Positions 23,901 through 38,900 of a DNA stretch of 64,000 nucleotides are shown one piece after another. Source of the stretch: Rhabdornis inornatus (lineage: Eukaryota > Chordata > Aves > Passeriformes > Rhabdornithidae); assembly GCA_013397075.1 (NCBI GenBank), contig VWZS01000638.1:1956125-2020124 (forward strand). The letters are read 5' to 3'. Both the position numbers and the translations under genes were made by a program. The notes under the pieces are model-generated. The model did no database searches. It was not told the origin of the DNA and saw only the letters and a program-made list of their open reading frames with translations. The stretch's first letter is position 1. The number at the start of each line of letters is the position of its first letter.

Positions 23901-26900
23901 ATTCTGATTAGGGAGAAGAAAAAAAAGTCACAAAACCCATCTCTTCCTGAAGTGCTTGAGAGATACAAAGTTGAAGCAAAAACAAAAAATAGCTTAACTT
24001 TTATTAAAGACGTCTGTGTTATACATTATGTCCAATTTTGGCTTCAGATTGTTAAATTTTACAAGTTTTATAGCATTAGCAACAAGTCAGCTTGGCATTT
24101 ACAGTGTGTGGTCTGCAGATTTTCAGTCCCTGGGCTCCTAACAGCCTTCAAAAATTCGTGTGTTGTTTACTGACGTTTGCATTTGCAAGCATTGATCATC
24201 TCAGTAAGGGAAGCCTATAAATTCAGGCACTCAGGTCACAGCTTGGTCTGGCCAAAGCTGCTGGGTAGGACACTCCTTGCTATGAGTAACCACTAACAAT
24301 GCCTTCCTGAACACCATTTGTATTCAGTAAAGCAAATCCATTTCTCCCTACAGTTTGTGACTGCATTCATGGAGTGTGCAACAGTGGAATTACAGGGGAT
24401 GGAAGATGCACCTGCTTGTCTGGGTACAAAGGGCTCCGCTGCGATCAGCGTAAGTAGAATTTTCCATGTGAGATGTATTCAACAGCCACAATACAGGTGG
24501 AATTGGTAAGATTGAATTGGTCTCGGGTTAGTCATGCAAAAGCAACCAAAGATACACTGAACCTCAAAGCCTCACAGCGTGCAGGCACAGCTTAACCTGT
24601 CCCCTCTGTCCCTCAGCCATAGCCGAGTGCCAGGCGCTGCACTGCCCCGCAAACTCCAGGTGTGCTGCCTCAGGTGAGGATGGAAGACAGCTGCAATGCA
24701 CATGTCTGCCCAACTTCCATGGGGACAGTACACGATGTGAACGTGAGTAATTCCCATGTCTGCCCCAGTTCTTTGGATACACCACCATTAGTGTTATAGT
24801 TCAGGTACGGAATGAGCTTTTGAGCCACATCTCACCATCTAATTTTTCTTGTGTTTGTATCCCTAAGCACAAACTAGATTCCTTCAGGATGAAACTAAAT
24901 CCTAAAATGTGCTTCAGAAGCACATCCATCCAATTGCTAACAAGTTACAGTCCATGCAATCAGACTAAAGCTAGTCAACCCCCTTGAAATACATAAGGTG
25001 GATACTGGGTCATCAGTGCTTGCAAATGCACTGCTGTCATATCCCTCTGCTTGATACAGTTCAGCCTCACAGCTTGCTTCCATAGAACTCAACAGCAGTG
25101 ACCAAGCGCTTATATTTATTGAGCATCCATCATGTGGCAGCTCAGTTCCATCAGCAAGCACAAACTCCACAGGCAAGTAAAGTTCATTTTAGCTTTCCTC
25201 TTTTTCATGAAACAAAGCTAATAGCATCTCAGCTAGAAGTAAACTCTACCTTAGAGGTGTCTTTATAGACTCCTCGACTGGCCACTGAATGCCCAAATTA
25301 AATGTATAAGAGTCCAGATTTTCTTTTCTTTATTCGCTTCATGTTTTATGGTACCAGTTCTTTCTAGACCAGTTGCAATAAAGAATATTGTTTAAGCTGA
25401 TGCTAAATGCACAATTTAGAAGAGGTTGGCTCAGATCAGTCCCAGCTGAGGGGAAAGGAAGTGAAGAAAAGAGGAGAAAACAGTGAGAAGCACTACTTTT
25501 TAGGTGTGTCCAGGGCATGCAATCTTCTAGATATGATGTGTGCTTAACCATAACCTAACCTGGACACAAAGGTGTGAGAAGATGCTCTCCAAGCACTGCT
25601 TGACTTTGAAAAAGAACAAGCAATGCTATTGCCTTAAAAAAAATGGTTAATGGAAATAGGGAGCTTGTGCCATCCTGAAAGTAAAGAGTATGCTGTGTGG
25701 AAGACTAAAGCACTTGTTGGACAGTTTTCCATATAGCTGAACCGATGACATTATATTGTTTAACTACCGGAAAGAAAATAGCCAAGGCCCATTGTATTGA
25801 GAAATATTTTCCAGCTGATCTAACATGTGCTTGAAGCTTGCACAGACCTCATACGTCCCACCTGACCTTCTCTAGTTAAAATCCACCAGAGAACAAGGAA
25901 ATAGTTGTGATATTTTAATGAGCACGTTACATGCTTTAATCTGTTTATAACTCAGTTTGCCAAGTTAAGAGATCGTTTCTGCTCAAAAGCAAACAGCTGG
26001 TTGCCACGTTAGCATAAACACATTCCTCCCTTCCATCTCCATGCAGCCATAATACTTCAGACTTGGCTGTTATGAAAAGTTTAGTCTGCCCAGACTTTGT
26101 TTGACATGGAGGTGTTCTGGTAAATCCTTGACTTCAATTTTAGAGCTGTGGACTATGATACATTTACTTCACTTCTTTTTTCACAAGCTATCAACCCGTG
26201 CTCCAGAAAGGTTTGCGATACTAATGCTGACTGCGTGTACCTGGGGCCAAATCAGCACAAATGCACCTGTCAAGAAGGTCACACAGGGGATGGCCAAGTC
26301 TGCCTGCCCATAGACCCTTGCCAGGCAGCACATGGGGCCTGCCCTGCACAGTCCAGCATTTGCATCTATGATGGTCCAGGAAAGGTCAGTGTAACTGCTC
26401 AAGAAGAAATAATGCTTTGTCTCCAAAAAGAAGCCATGAGGGTATGGTAACAGCTCTCAAAGAAACACTACTCCTAGCTTTAACGTAAGCCCTGCTGTTG
26501 ACCAGGAGGGGGTCTTTTAGCTCCCCTCTGAAAACAGGAATGGCAATAGTGTTGTTTTTCTGGGACTGTTTTGGCTCTGATTTGCCTCCCTAAAATGGAA
26601 GCATTGAAATAAATCCTCTCCCAGTTAAATTTTGTCTCTCTGACCACAGGGGACTTGTAGGACCAGCAGGTCCTTATGCTGGTACCACATATCCATGTCT
26701 AAATTTAGTTTATTTAGGAAAGGAGCAATCTAAGTCTTTGAAAGCAATGAACAGCACTTTACAAAAACTGCATATTATCCATGATGTTGGGAACTGGCTC
26801 CAGTTTCTGTGCATAAAACTCGCACTGCCAAAAAAAAGCAAGACTTCAAAAGGCCTGGTTTGCTTGGATACCCTGAAGAGCCAAAAAGGAGCTCAGTCAT

Positions 26901-29900
26901 TCAGGGTTGTTTTGCAGTTCATGGTCACATCTCAATGAAATGCACATGGCTTGAAACACAGGCTTGTGTGTACAAATATAAGCTTTATATTTGCATCTGA
27001 ACTTACCAGGTGATTAACTAAGGCACTGTGTTCAAGCCCTAGTTCCAGAAATTATTCTGAAATCCACAATTTATACACAGCTAATTTTCTCTCCCCTCTC
27101 ACATCCTTCTGATTTAGTCCCACTGTGAATGCAAGGAGCATTATACTAACTTTGTACCTGGGAAAGGCTGCAGCCTGATGGACAACTGTGAAACAAACAA
27201 CACCTGCCACAAAAAAGCCAAGTGCTCAACAGTTGCACCAGGACAGATTGCGTGAGTCTTTCTGTTTATGGAAGTTTCCCCACAGTTCCTCCCTCCTTCC
27301 CAAGTAAATGGGCTGCTAAAACAAATCCTGTGGATGGACACCTCCTGAAGTTATCTTTAATGGCTTCTTTATCAAGGACAAATCACAAGATTTAATGGGG
27401 TTAGGGTCAGCCAATTAACATAGTGTTAGATTTCATCAGGCCATTTGCTAATACCTATTAAGTTTTATTTTGAAACCACTCAGAGGTCATTCCCACACTA
27501 TTAAATAAAAGGGACCAAAACCTCTTTTCTGTTCTTCAGGGCAAGCAGCACTGTTTGTCTCACAGCTAAAGTCTCTTCCAAAACAGAGTAACTGCCTCTT
27601 GGCAGCAGTTCCTGGCACTGCTATCCCTTCAACTGTGCCTGGGCACAGCCAGGGAAAATGCTACTTGGTGTGGGCCAGAAACACACCAAGCAGCATGCTG
27701 AAAATTAATCAGCATTAATTATGGGATAGCACTGGAGCCCTGCCTGTTCTGAGTATACAGACACAGCCAGGGAATCTGCCCCCCAAGCTGTGAAAGCAAC
27801 ACCAACCCCAGCAGATTCCTTAAAACCTCGAGTCAGGCAGGTGGGAAACTGCAAAACCTCTGGCAGACTTGGCTTTTCCTGTACAGAAATATGCTACATG
27901 GATGTTAGGAAAAAGGCACAAATGGCACTAAACTCTACAAAGCTCTCTTAAACCACAGGCTTTGGCTTATGTGATTCTATAGCCCAGCATTGACCAGTAC
28001 TGGGTTAAAGAGCTGTGCCTGAAATAGCAGATTTTGGGAGCTGAGAGTTTCAACGTGAAGGACAATACAGGCCATTCATTGTAAGTTAGGAACAAATTAT
28101 CACATAGATCCCTAAAAATAAAGCATTCACTCAGGAGAGTATTCTTATTGCCAGTGTCATCATGCAGCTTTCCCTTGCAGGGTAATATCAGCATCACTCC
28201 TGTGTAAGCTACTGTGCTTTTCAAACAAATCTATCTAGAATAGCTCCTTGCCCTCTTCTACAGCATAGCGTGCTACTCAGACTGCTTACTACAGACTCAC
28301 AGAACACTTAGTATAGAGTACTACCATACTGCACAACATCAGCTGAAATTTGGAAATAAAATTCCAAATCAGGAGCTTTTTTCCTAATTAGTCACTGTTT
28401 CACCGTTGTAAAACCATTTTTGAAAGCCAAGAAAGTTTTGAGAATTTTAGAATGGGAAAATTAAAAATTTATTACTGGGGATGGAAAAGAACAATAAAAA
28501 TTCTCTGCACATCATTTATTTAATGATATTTAATAGCAAAAAAGTACAGAATAATGGAGTGGGATTGAAACAAACTTGAGCTAAGGAAGATCCATTTTAC
28601 GAAAGAGGAACTTTACAAAGAACAGCTTTGATTTGTAAATGTGGGCACAATAAATAGATGCTGGTAAATGACAGACTATTTTGGCTGCATCTCAGATTTT
28701 AAATATATTTGGGAGGGCTTTTTTGGTTGGTTATTTTCTGTTTGTTTGTTTTCTAAAACACAAAGCTATAACAGAGACCACAAAACTGCATACCTTCTTT
28801 TCTATTTTTGTTTTGGCTTGATTCTTTTAAGGATACAGTTGTGCTGTTAACTTTCCCCACACAGACAGTTCTACTTTCTCCAGTACCAAATTATTTGTAT
28901 TATTTGGAATAAATCTCTCATACAGGCAAAGATGTAAAAAACCCAAACATTTGATTTGTGAATATAACACAGCAGCATCCTCAAAAATCACAATTTCCTC
29001 TATCTTGTGTTCTTTGATCTTTCCTGAGTGAGTGCTGACACTTTCTGTGGTGTTGCTTCAGCACAGTAATCATGTTCAGCCTTGCCCAGAAGCTATGAAG
29101 CTCCAACCAGTGCAGAATTATACTACAGATTAGATCATAACTTCTCTGGTTTCCAAGGAGAGCTGCCTTACCACCAGTTAAACTCTATTATTTTCTCTTA
29201 ATACCACTCTTATTTTTCCTCTAGGTCTTCAATGTAGAAATTAGTAGCTTCATAAGCCAAAACTCTATTATAGAGGATTTTGGTAAAATGGAGACAGAAA
29301 GCTGAGCTTCCCTCTTCCAGAGAGATAGAACTTTTCTTCCCTGAAGCTGAAGTGGTGACAGATCCCATCTTTTCCAATCCTGCTGGTCTTCCCCGTGACC
29401 TGTCCCAGAAAGCCAATTCCTTCATCAGAAGGAATAAGGAAACACAGAGGTTGAAGGGTACAATCCCAATCAATGTAATAGGCACTAATCTGTAATTGCT
29501 CAATGCTTTCCTTTGGCGCACAAATCTGAATTATGTTACTTGGATGCTCACTCAGTTATGAGCAATATTGTCCTCAGGAGAGAAGTTTCAAACTATGCAG
29601 GCATTTCTGCAGTTCACTGTGCCCCCAGAAATGATAGCAAAAAAAGTTATTATGTTTAGCCACCTGCTTCTTTGTGAACACTAGAGGAAAAAGAGAGAGC
29701 TTTATTTTGAAACCTGGATCTGACTTGTGCCGTATTTCAAGGGTAGTTCCTTTTTTTCTGCTATGGTATTTCTCAGCTCCTTTGAAGCCTCAGTTGTTTT
29801 CTTCTCTGTTCAGAAGTGGAAGGGAGCTAGCTACAGCAATTCAGCAATATTTGCCCCACCAGAAAAAACCAGATCAGCTCCCAAGGAGCAGCTGTTCCTC

Positions 29901-32900
29901 ACTTCCAGCTGTAAACCCTTCATCTAGGCTTCACAGCTATGCTCTCTCTGCTCAAGAGATCCCCTTAAAAAGAAGTGGATTCACCCTCAGAATAGCATCC
30001 TAAAAATGTAGCACGCTTTAGACTGCCATTTTTACCCAGGATCAGAGTCAAAGCTGGAGACTTCTGGCCAAAATCTCAACACTCTTCTGAGCCTGTATGC
30101 AGCTCCCCAGATTGCAGGGACTTGTGGGGACTTCTAAATAATATTGCTCTCACCACAGAAACAACTACAGCAGAGAGCTTACATGGGGAAAAGGAGAGGG
30201 TCTGGCATCAGCCTGATAGCACTGTGGGGTGTTAGTGCCAGGTGTGTGTTTTTAACAACCAGCACATGCAAATGATTAATTATAGAAAGGGCATCTTTTG
30301 TTGATGTGAAGTAATTTTTCTCTAGTGATGCCATCGGGAGAAAATATCCAGAAAGATGAATCATTGTGGATAGAACTTATATGAATATTGAACATGCTAC
30401 AGACTTAATTGGGAAAGGTACTATTAAATCCAGTGTCTGTCTGCCCATTTCATGGCACCACGGCCAGAGCCTGCTTTAGACATCCAGAGTGCTGGGTCAG
30501 GCACACATCACTGGCACCTCTCACAGTCTGGAGTCCCCAGGAGGCAGACAGGGTGTTACATATGAGATGCTATTTCCAGAACAGACACAGCAGCAACACA
30601 TGCATCTAAAAAAGCATGAGATTTTTATGCTGCAGCAGAAAAAAAAACCATAATGTTAAAAATACAAGTATCATTGCCCAAAATGGTGGCATTACTTAAA
30701 GGGCAGGCTAACAAACCACCACTTTGCTTTGTTGAAAGGACTGACACCAGTCTGCTTTTTCTATAAAATCCATGCAGCTATTCCAAGGAGTGATGAGCTG
30801 CCATCATCTCCCTTAACTACCATTAATCCTGTCAAATCCAATGTCACAAGTGAGGTCTTCACAAAGCAGCCTCCCTGCTGCAAGAGTAGCATCACTTACA
30901 TTTGTGCTGTGCCTTCTCACCCACAGACAGGCAGGCTCTGTGGATTGTGCATCTCTGGGCTCCAGCAATCACATTTTGGGACCAGAGGCTGAAGATAGCC
31001 TTTATTCAGAGGTCCTGCAAGACAGACACTACTAACTCCTGGCCCAGCTAACAAGAGTCCATCACATGAGGCAAGCAGCCATCAGGCTGCCCCACACACT
31101 GACACACTTGAGAGCACACAGAAGCAAAGCATTAACTACAATGCACCAGTGCTTCCTGAAAATGCCTTCGGAGAAGCAGTAGGTAACACCTGGTGCCAGT
31201 TTCTTGAGAGCCACAGCTGAAATCCCAATCCCAATCCCTTCACAAAACAACATGCCAGGGGGGCTCCGTGGGGAACGGGTTTGTGTGCTATGGGAACATC
31301 ATGGAGCGCCTCCAAGAGCTGAATGCAGAAGTGGGAGGGCAGTGGCAGGGCAAGCTGACATCCAGCCTTGTGCTCATGGGTGAGTAACCACACACAAGCA
31401 GGGCCAGCTTCTGCCCAGGGGGCTGGTCCTGCCCTGTCTTCCCCCCACAGCCCCTGCTGCAGCAAAGTGCCACCCACAGCATGACACAACACACTTCACA
31501 TACTCACTGCAAAGTCCCTCTGACCCTCTACAGCTGCTCTGCTCCTCACACCATGAGTGCAGCCTGCAAGAACCTCCAGGCAGAAGTGCTAAACATGTTT
31601 CCACAACCCCTCACACATCATTTGGTATCACCTGTGGGATTACCCCACTGTTTTGGACAATGAGATTTGGTCTAGAATGTCACACACTAGTCCATCAAAA
31701 ATACTGGCATTCCCAGTTATCTTGTGAACTGAACAACCTAACAGCCTTCATCATCTTCTCAATGGCCAAAAATCTGAGCTACGAACAAACACTGCTAGAA
31801 TTGAGCTGGATCTTTGACTTAAACTTGTAAACATGGAAATAAAAATTCTTTCTGTTTAATATAATTGGCTACCACGGAACCCAGCAATTAAAATGAAGAC
31901 CATGAATTCCTGAACAGAACAGAGTAAGGATCCACCACAGCTGGCCAGGGTCAAAACCTGGCAGTGACTTTCACACTCAGTGCTGAAGACAAATATCCAT
32001 TGCCTCAGCACTGAGAGCTCAGTTGCAGTTTCTCTACGCATTTCTCCTCACATGTGTGAAAAGAGTCCAGCATGCTGAGTTAACAAAAACCCTGATTTTA
32101 TGTTCTTTGGTTAAGTTTTAGATGTAAATGTGCCATATGGTCTACTAGCCAGAAGCTACAAAGACACATAAACCACATAGCTTATCTTACAATATGTTCA
32201 CTCCACACTGATGGCTTCCAAAAGCTAAGAATTTATAGATGTTTTGTGGACAGCACATTGATTTTGAGATACATTCTCTGTACAGTACACCTGTAACAAC
32301 TGTAAAGATTTTTTCAGTTCTCTAGAAAAAGAGCTGAATATTGTTTTCTCTCACGCTGCTGTCTTGGATACAGAAATGGCCTCTGGGTAGAAAATGAATT
32401 CTAATTAACTTTCAGTGCATCCGTTTTGATTACCAGTCATGTGTTTGCTGATATTTGCAGTACCAGCAGGTTATCAGCAGTGTATTTCTCACCCCACAGA
32501 GACTGAATTGATTTAAAGCAGAAGGCTGCTTTCCTATAAGGATACATCTCCAAAGAAACTGCTGGGTTTGGGTCCTTGCTCTGGCCTGCATGCCACAGAA
32601 TCCAGGCTGCCAGAAGCATCCTGAATGTTTTGCCTTATTTTGTGTCAAATATGCACCATCACCTGGATTTCACATTCCATCTGTCCCTCATCTTCTAATG
32701 ACTTGGAGTTTATAATCTTAAATTAATATTTAATAATCAGATAGTATTATTGCTTATTCTCCCCTCACAGCTTTGCACTGTCCCTTTGTCAAATGAGCCT
32801 TTCAATAGGAATTTAAACTTTTTTTTATTCTCTCTTCTCATAAGAAAATACCTATGAATGGCAGCTGAGCACTCTGGGACCATTTACTGTGCTTGTACCA

Positions 32901-35900
32901 ACAAACAAGGGACTCAAAGGTACAAATGTAAGTAAACAAGAGAAAAGGTTTCACATCAGGGGATTTGGCTTTTGCAGAAATCTTGTCTGTGTTGTAAGTG
33001 TTTTGATTCAGCAGATACAGATAATTTGCTCTAGCAGACTTCTGGTCACATTTAAATCTAGGGGCCGCAGACTGCATTTTTCCCACTTGAAAGAAAATAA
33101 TTTGGCGAGCTAGGATAGAACACTGTCACACCTCAAGTAAGTTTTGGATTGTCATATATGACTATGCTCAAAGTCTTTTCACTCAGTTGAGATGGGTTGA
33201 AATATGATCTGAATTATCAGCATCAAGGCCTGCAGGTCACCTTTTACATAAGGGAGATTTTAAAATATAGTGGCTTTAGTTTAAAAAAAAAATAAACAAA
33301 AACAAAAACAAACAAACAAAAAAATAAACAAGAAAAAAAAAACTGACATGTAAGTAGCCCCTTCCACTGACATCAGGACAATTCTGGGGGTACCTTCTGC
33401 TCATGCAGGGACATAAAGGTACGCTGTGAGCTGAACTGAAACCAAGAGAGGTCTGCACTTTTTTCAGACTCCATCATCTTGCTTCAGGGTAAAATGTGTA
33501 ATTTCAGAATGTAACAACTGAAGAGAACAGAAAAGCATCCACCATGATTTTTTTTTTTTTTTAGATGAAGCCTGCATTGAAATAAATCTCTGTTCCTCTG
33601 CTTTTCTAGATAAAGGATCTTCTGAAAAATAAACAGAAAGCACAGTACTTCGTTAAACTTCATATTATAGCAGGTCAAGTGAACACCAGTTGCTTGAATA
33701 ATGCTAATGTGATATACACTTTGACTGGCAAGTCAGGAGAGATGTCAAAGGGAGAAAAGGTAAGTGGCCTTTCAGCCTCCCACAGCAAGAATAGTGCTGT
33801 TTCCTCCACAAGGAGTAGGAAAGCTCTTTCTGCAGGGAGACATCAGGGTGAAGGTAACTGTTGGATTATGAAAAACCACAGCTGTGGCAGTGCATTACAA
33901 GGAGTTCAAGTCAGACTTGAAACCTCACTGGCACCAAAGTTCCCACTAAAACCAGAAAAAAAAAAGAGTTACCTTCAGTCATGTATCAGCACTGAGTGAC
34001 TTAGCAGACTAACACAGACTGGTCTAAAATGTTTGCTAAAATGAAGTTATCTTAAATCTGCAGGTATGACCAATGGAGCTGGAGGGGCAGGGGACAGGTG
34101 TTTGGAGAGTCCGGGTGAAGTAAGAGGTGGCAGGGGAAGAGAGAAGCCCAGAGCTTATGCTGGAAACCTGTAAATACTGCTCACATGGAGCAAGCACTGT
34201 CTGAGCTGCAGGTCCCACCTCCCACTGAGCATCATGCAGCATGGAACATGCAGCAAATGAAGTCTCCAGCAGACAGAGAATACATGGCAATTATGCATGA
34301 AAAATACATAGCAAACTTCATCATTAGCCCAGATTATCCAATGTCAGTAAATGTCAGGGCAGTCTGATACCATAGTTTAAAAAACTCATTCTCTATGGAT
34401 GATACACTAGATTTTGTAATCTGGAATTATTGTTCTTGGTCCGTTATGTGTCTCTTGATGGATTGGGCCTGTGTGGAGGCTGAAATCATGTTTTGCAGTA
34501 GATCAGTGGCATCTGAGCAGAGATATCTATTTTGTATGTTCAGTGAGTACACACTCCATTTGTAACAGGAAAATATCCTTGCTGTCTGAGCCCTGTTTGT
34601 TTCCTGAAGGCTTCAGTACAGTGCAGAATCAGCAACATTTTGTTGTTTTAAACATACATAGAATATAAGGAAATGGGTTGGAGTCCCATCAGATTACAGG
34701 AGCTGACCTTTCCAGTACAACAATATTTTAAATCATTTCCTGGCAGATTTTTATTACTAGCAGAATTACTTTCAGGTGCACTGAATTCCCGTTAGGACCT
34801 GTCTCTTTCTCTCTTCTGAATTTTGCTGTTCTAAAAGATCCTGAAGGATCAGGATCCTGATCCAAAGGAATTTTTTCCATTTCCTTGATAAGTATTGGAA
34901 GCAATTTTTAGCCTCCCCAGATTTAAATTGCTCAGGTGTTGGCAGCAGGAGGGGGTCTTAGAGTACATTCAACCTGTGAATCACTCTGCTGTCATTTTGT
35001 AATAAAGAATTCACTTTCCATTACTGGCTTCTTTCAGGATAAGCAATTAAGGATTAGAATCCAAGGAGGAAGGGGGAAAGGAAAAATTTTGCAGGGAGAT
35101 ATTATTGCTTCCAATGGAATTTTGCATATTATTGACAAAGCCATGGACAACGTGAAGTCAACATTTGAGAGTAGCAAAGAGGTGAGCCATAAATTATATG
35201 CATGCAATGTCAAACTTTCTCTTAAAATAGTTTCACATTAAGTGAATGTGAAGGAGGATGACTGACAGAAACTAAACAAACTCTACTGAGCCATTGCACA
35301 TCAGCTCACAAAAGCAATATTCAAAGTGAAAGGTAATGACACAGTTTCCACAGAAAGCAGACATTCAGCCAAGCTGGACCATGGAGGGTTTGGATGTTCT
35401 CACTGCTTCTGAGTGGTTCCTTGGAAAATTGGCAGTCGTGATCAGTGAATTTCACTGAATGTCAGAGTAACATACTAAAAGGAGGGACATCTGTACAGAT
35501 ACCAGGCAAGATTTGTATTCAAAATTTCAATTCCTCCCCTCAAAAGGCTAATATTAAAAAAAAAAAAAGTGATTTTAAATGCTTTGGGGTTTTTTGTGCC
35601 CAATTTATCATACTTGCTTAAAAGTTCTCTTCCTTATGTTGCATTTTTCGAATATTTTACTCCTCTACCTTTTTTTTGTGGGTTTGAGGAGATAAAAACC
35701 CTTTCCGCATACACACACAGCTGTGTTTCCTGTGATGACCACCCAATGTTTCAGGACAGTGACAAAATCTAACCAACTACAAGCCAGCATAGCAACAGGA
35801 AAAAAGTGCTGCCATCTCAAGTCAATTCCAAGAATCATCAGCCCCCCAAATGAAATGTATTCAATCTGTAACAGCTGAGACCCACACAGTAAGTCAAAAA

Positions 35901-38900
35901 ATGTCTCATAAGAACTGGTGTTTAGTTCATGTTCCCAGCTGAAACAAATCTTACTTTGATCATATTTCAGAAAACCATAATGTCAGTACTTCAAGCTAAT
36001 GGAAGATACAGCAAGTTTACATCTTTGATAGAGGTAAGGATCCAGAAAAGCAATTACATAAAGCTACTGTCAGACGTTCTTCAACATTAATAAGTCATTT
36101 TTCTTATATTTTTAAACCAAAACAGAAAACTGGCCTAGGAATGGATTTACAGCAGGACAACCAGCCCTACACAATTTTTGTTCCAAGTAACAAGGCTCTG
36201 AGTAACATGAAAGCTGAGGTTCTGGATTACCTGCTTTCTACAGAGGTACAGTCTTTATATAAGGCAGATCTTTCTCAGATAGTAGATAGATAGGAGATGC
36301 ATACATGCATTGGTCAGTGTTCACCTAAATTAGCTCCTATGATCAAGGTTGAAAGCCATCTCTAACAAAGATCAAGACATCACCTAGAGAGGAAGAGGAT
36401 CTGGGGTCTCCCACCACATATAGAGATGATGTTCCTCCACACCAGGCCCCCAAACCTCTGCTTTTGCCCAGACATCACAGCCTGGACAGCCACGTGGCAC
36501 AGCCCCAAAGCCTCTCCTGAAATGCATCAGCCTTGGCAGGAACTGTCAAAGGAACCAGTTGCCACAAAGGCCCCACTGGATGGGAATCACTGCTGGTGGG
36601 GTCCCAGGAGGTGGATATTAGTGTCCAGTCCCCTGGACATCTCCTGCCTGTCCCAGCACACATGCATGTCATGGAAGGCCTATATCAAAATAAAACTTGG
36701 TGTAGGGGTGAGGGCATGGAATGCCAGGGTGCCTGCCACAAGCTGAGCACCACCCAGTACTGACCCAGAGGTTTCTGGTGCACCAGCCAGTGATGCTGTT
36801 CTCATCCCTATGTCCGCTCATGAAGCCAGACTGAGTTTCTGGGCTCATTTTGGGCTAAAACAGCCTCTTTTCTGCACTGGCAGGGCTCCTGGAAGCTGCT
36901 GGAGCTGGTCCGGTATCACATCATCTCCAACACTGAGGTGAGCACAGCTGCTTTGCCAGCCCATGCTGTAAGAGCAAGAACTACTGTCAGGGGAGTGTCA
37001 GGACTGCAGGCACAAGTAGCAGGAAAAGGACTTACTGCCATGAAAATCAAGCTATCTCTGAGCCTATTCTGCTAAAGTCAGTCTTCTGTTTTTCAGAAAG
37101 AGCTGGTTTTTCATCCTCTAAGCAAGCCCCCTCTTTTTCCTGGGCGGATGTTCATCCCCACCCCAGTCTCTGTTGTGGAGAAGGAAGGAAAGAAAGAAGT
37201 GACTGTACCCTTAATGAAAGGCTCTGTTTATATCATCTGACATGGTCATTCCCAGTACACAGAGTGGGGTCAGAAGGAACATGAGAACCATCTGTACCTT
37301 CCTTCATGGTGCTAGCACCACCGCAATGGTCCATGGATGCAAACAGGACTATTTTTAGAGACAAATATTAATTTTAATTAGACTGATTTTTATAATTGGA
37401 AGAAAAATTAATACTCTTTTGAGCAATAAGGTTGTCATATGCAGGAACCAGCAAGTTCAGTCATGATTTAATGACATTAACTTTGTTACACAAGCTGGTT
37501 AGTCAATGCAAGGCTGATCACATTGGTAATTTTCTCGCACCAAAGAAAGTCTTTCTTGTGAAATCTGCCTGGATTTGAAAAGAGTAATGATATTACACTT
37601 CTCTCAACCAATTTATATTCATTTCAGCTAGAAGTTGCCAGCCTTGTTTCAATAGAGCACATCAGGACCATGGCAAAGCAGTTCATTCACTTTAACAGGA
37701 CCAGCACTGTAAGTCACAGCCCTCACCTGTGAGCAGCTCACTCTGGTTGAGGCAAATTTGTATGCAGGGGGAATAAAAAAAGGGATAAGGGGAGCCATTA
37801 GCAGAGGAATTTCTTGCTATAATGAGGCAGGAATTTTCAACTTCTCATTCCCACCTACTGTTAGCATTTATATTATAAAGGATGCAGAGGAAATGATTGG
37901 CATATATGGACAGCCGACAGGGGTTTTGTCCTTATGATTATCCAGTCCAGAAATTATCCTCATTCATGCTCTGCCTTATTTAAAAAAAAAAAATCTATTT
38001 AAAATATTTTAAATCATTTTGTTACATATTTTAGTAATTTTAAACACTTATCAGTGCACACAAAAATATTATTTTCCTCTCTTTAATACTATAGCCTCTG
38101 ATCCTCATGTACCTAGTGAACACATTTGTTAAAGTGTTAATTTGTCAGTACTTGTGCGAAACCAAACTGATCTGTTAGGTTAGCTTCCTTCTCTTCTGGA
38201 GTAGAGATGTACCTATAAAATTCCTTGTAAGGGTAGAGCAGCTGCAGGAGTAAAAGCCCAAAGAATACATTTTTTTCCTCTCTCCTGTGAATTTGGATAG
38301 ATCCCAGATTGTGTCTCACTTTCCCCCCTCCTCTGTCAGAGAGAACACCAAGACATACTTAAACCCACTGAAATCAGTGCCTGAACTCATCAGTAGTCTT
38401 CTCGTTTTGGCCAGTCTGTTATTCACCAGTTCCACAGGCTGACACAGCAGATTCATAGAAAAACTTTAGATACCTCTGTTGAAGACCAATATTCAAGAAA
38501 ATACACAATATCTGTGTTCTTCTTGCATGATAAACATAATAAAAACATAGTAAAAATTAGATAGCAAATTCAAAAGAAGTATGAATAAAAAGTAATTTAA
38601 AATATTTAAATCATCAGAAATTGAGGAGCTAAAACACTTCATTATTAATAACAATTTATTGTTTCATAGGGACAAGTCCTGGTGAGTGGAGAAAAAATTG
38701 AAGAAACAGACATTGTTGCAAAAAATGGTCGCATCTATACCCTTGAGGGCGTTCTTATCCCACCCACAATTGTTCCAATCCTACCGCATCGGTGTGACGA
38801 GACAAGTCAGGTCACAAAGGTAAGAGAATCACAATGAATCTGTATCTCCAACTCTTCCATACAAGGCATTCCAGCTGCCTTTTTACTTTACTAACTTTCT

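Noticed and set aside
27960..28000. Possible CR1 tail ('gtgattctatag')
   Set aside because: Only a dozen bases match and the flanks do not continue the CR1 consensus.
31259..31379. Acceptor at 31257-31258 (catgccag) as the true start of exon 10
   Set aside because: It is a plausible AG, but exon 9 would then enter exon 10 in the wrong frame and lose the CYGNIMERL reading.
31136..31604. Several minus-strand frames of 68-118 codons over exon 10
   Set aside because: They lie antisense to a real exon and its GC-rich flank, share no domain and overlap each other in different frames.
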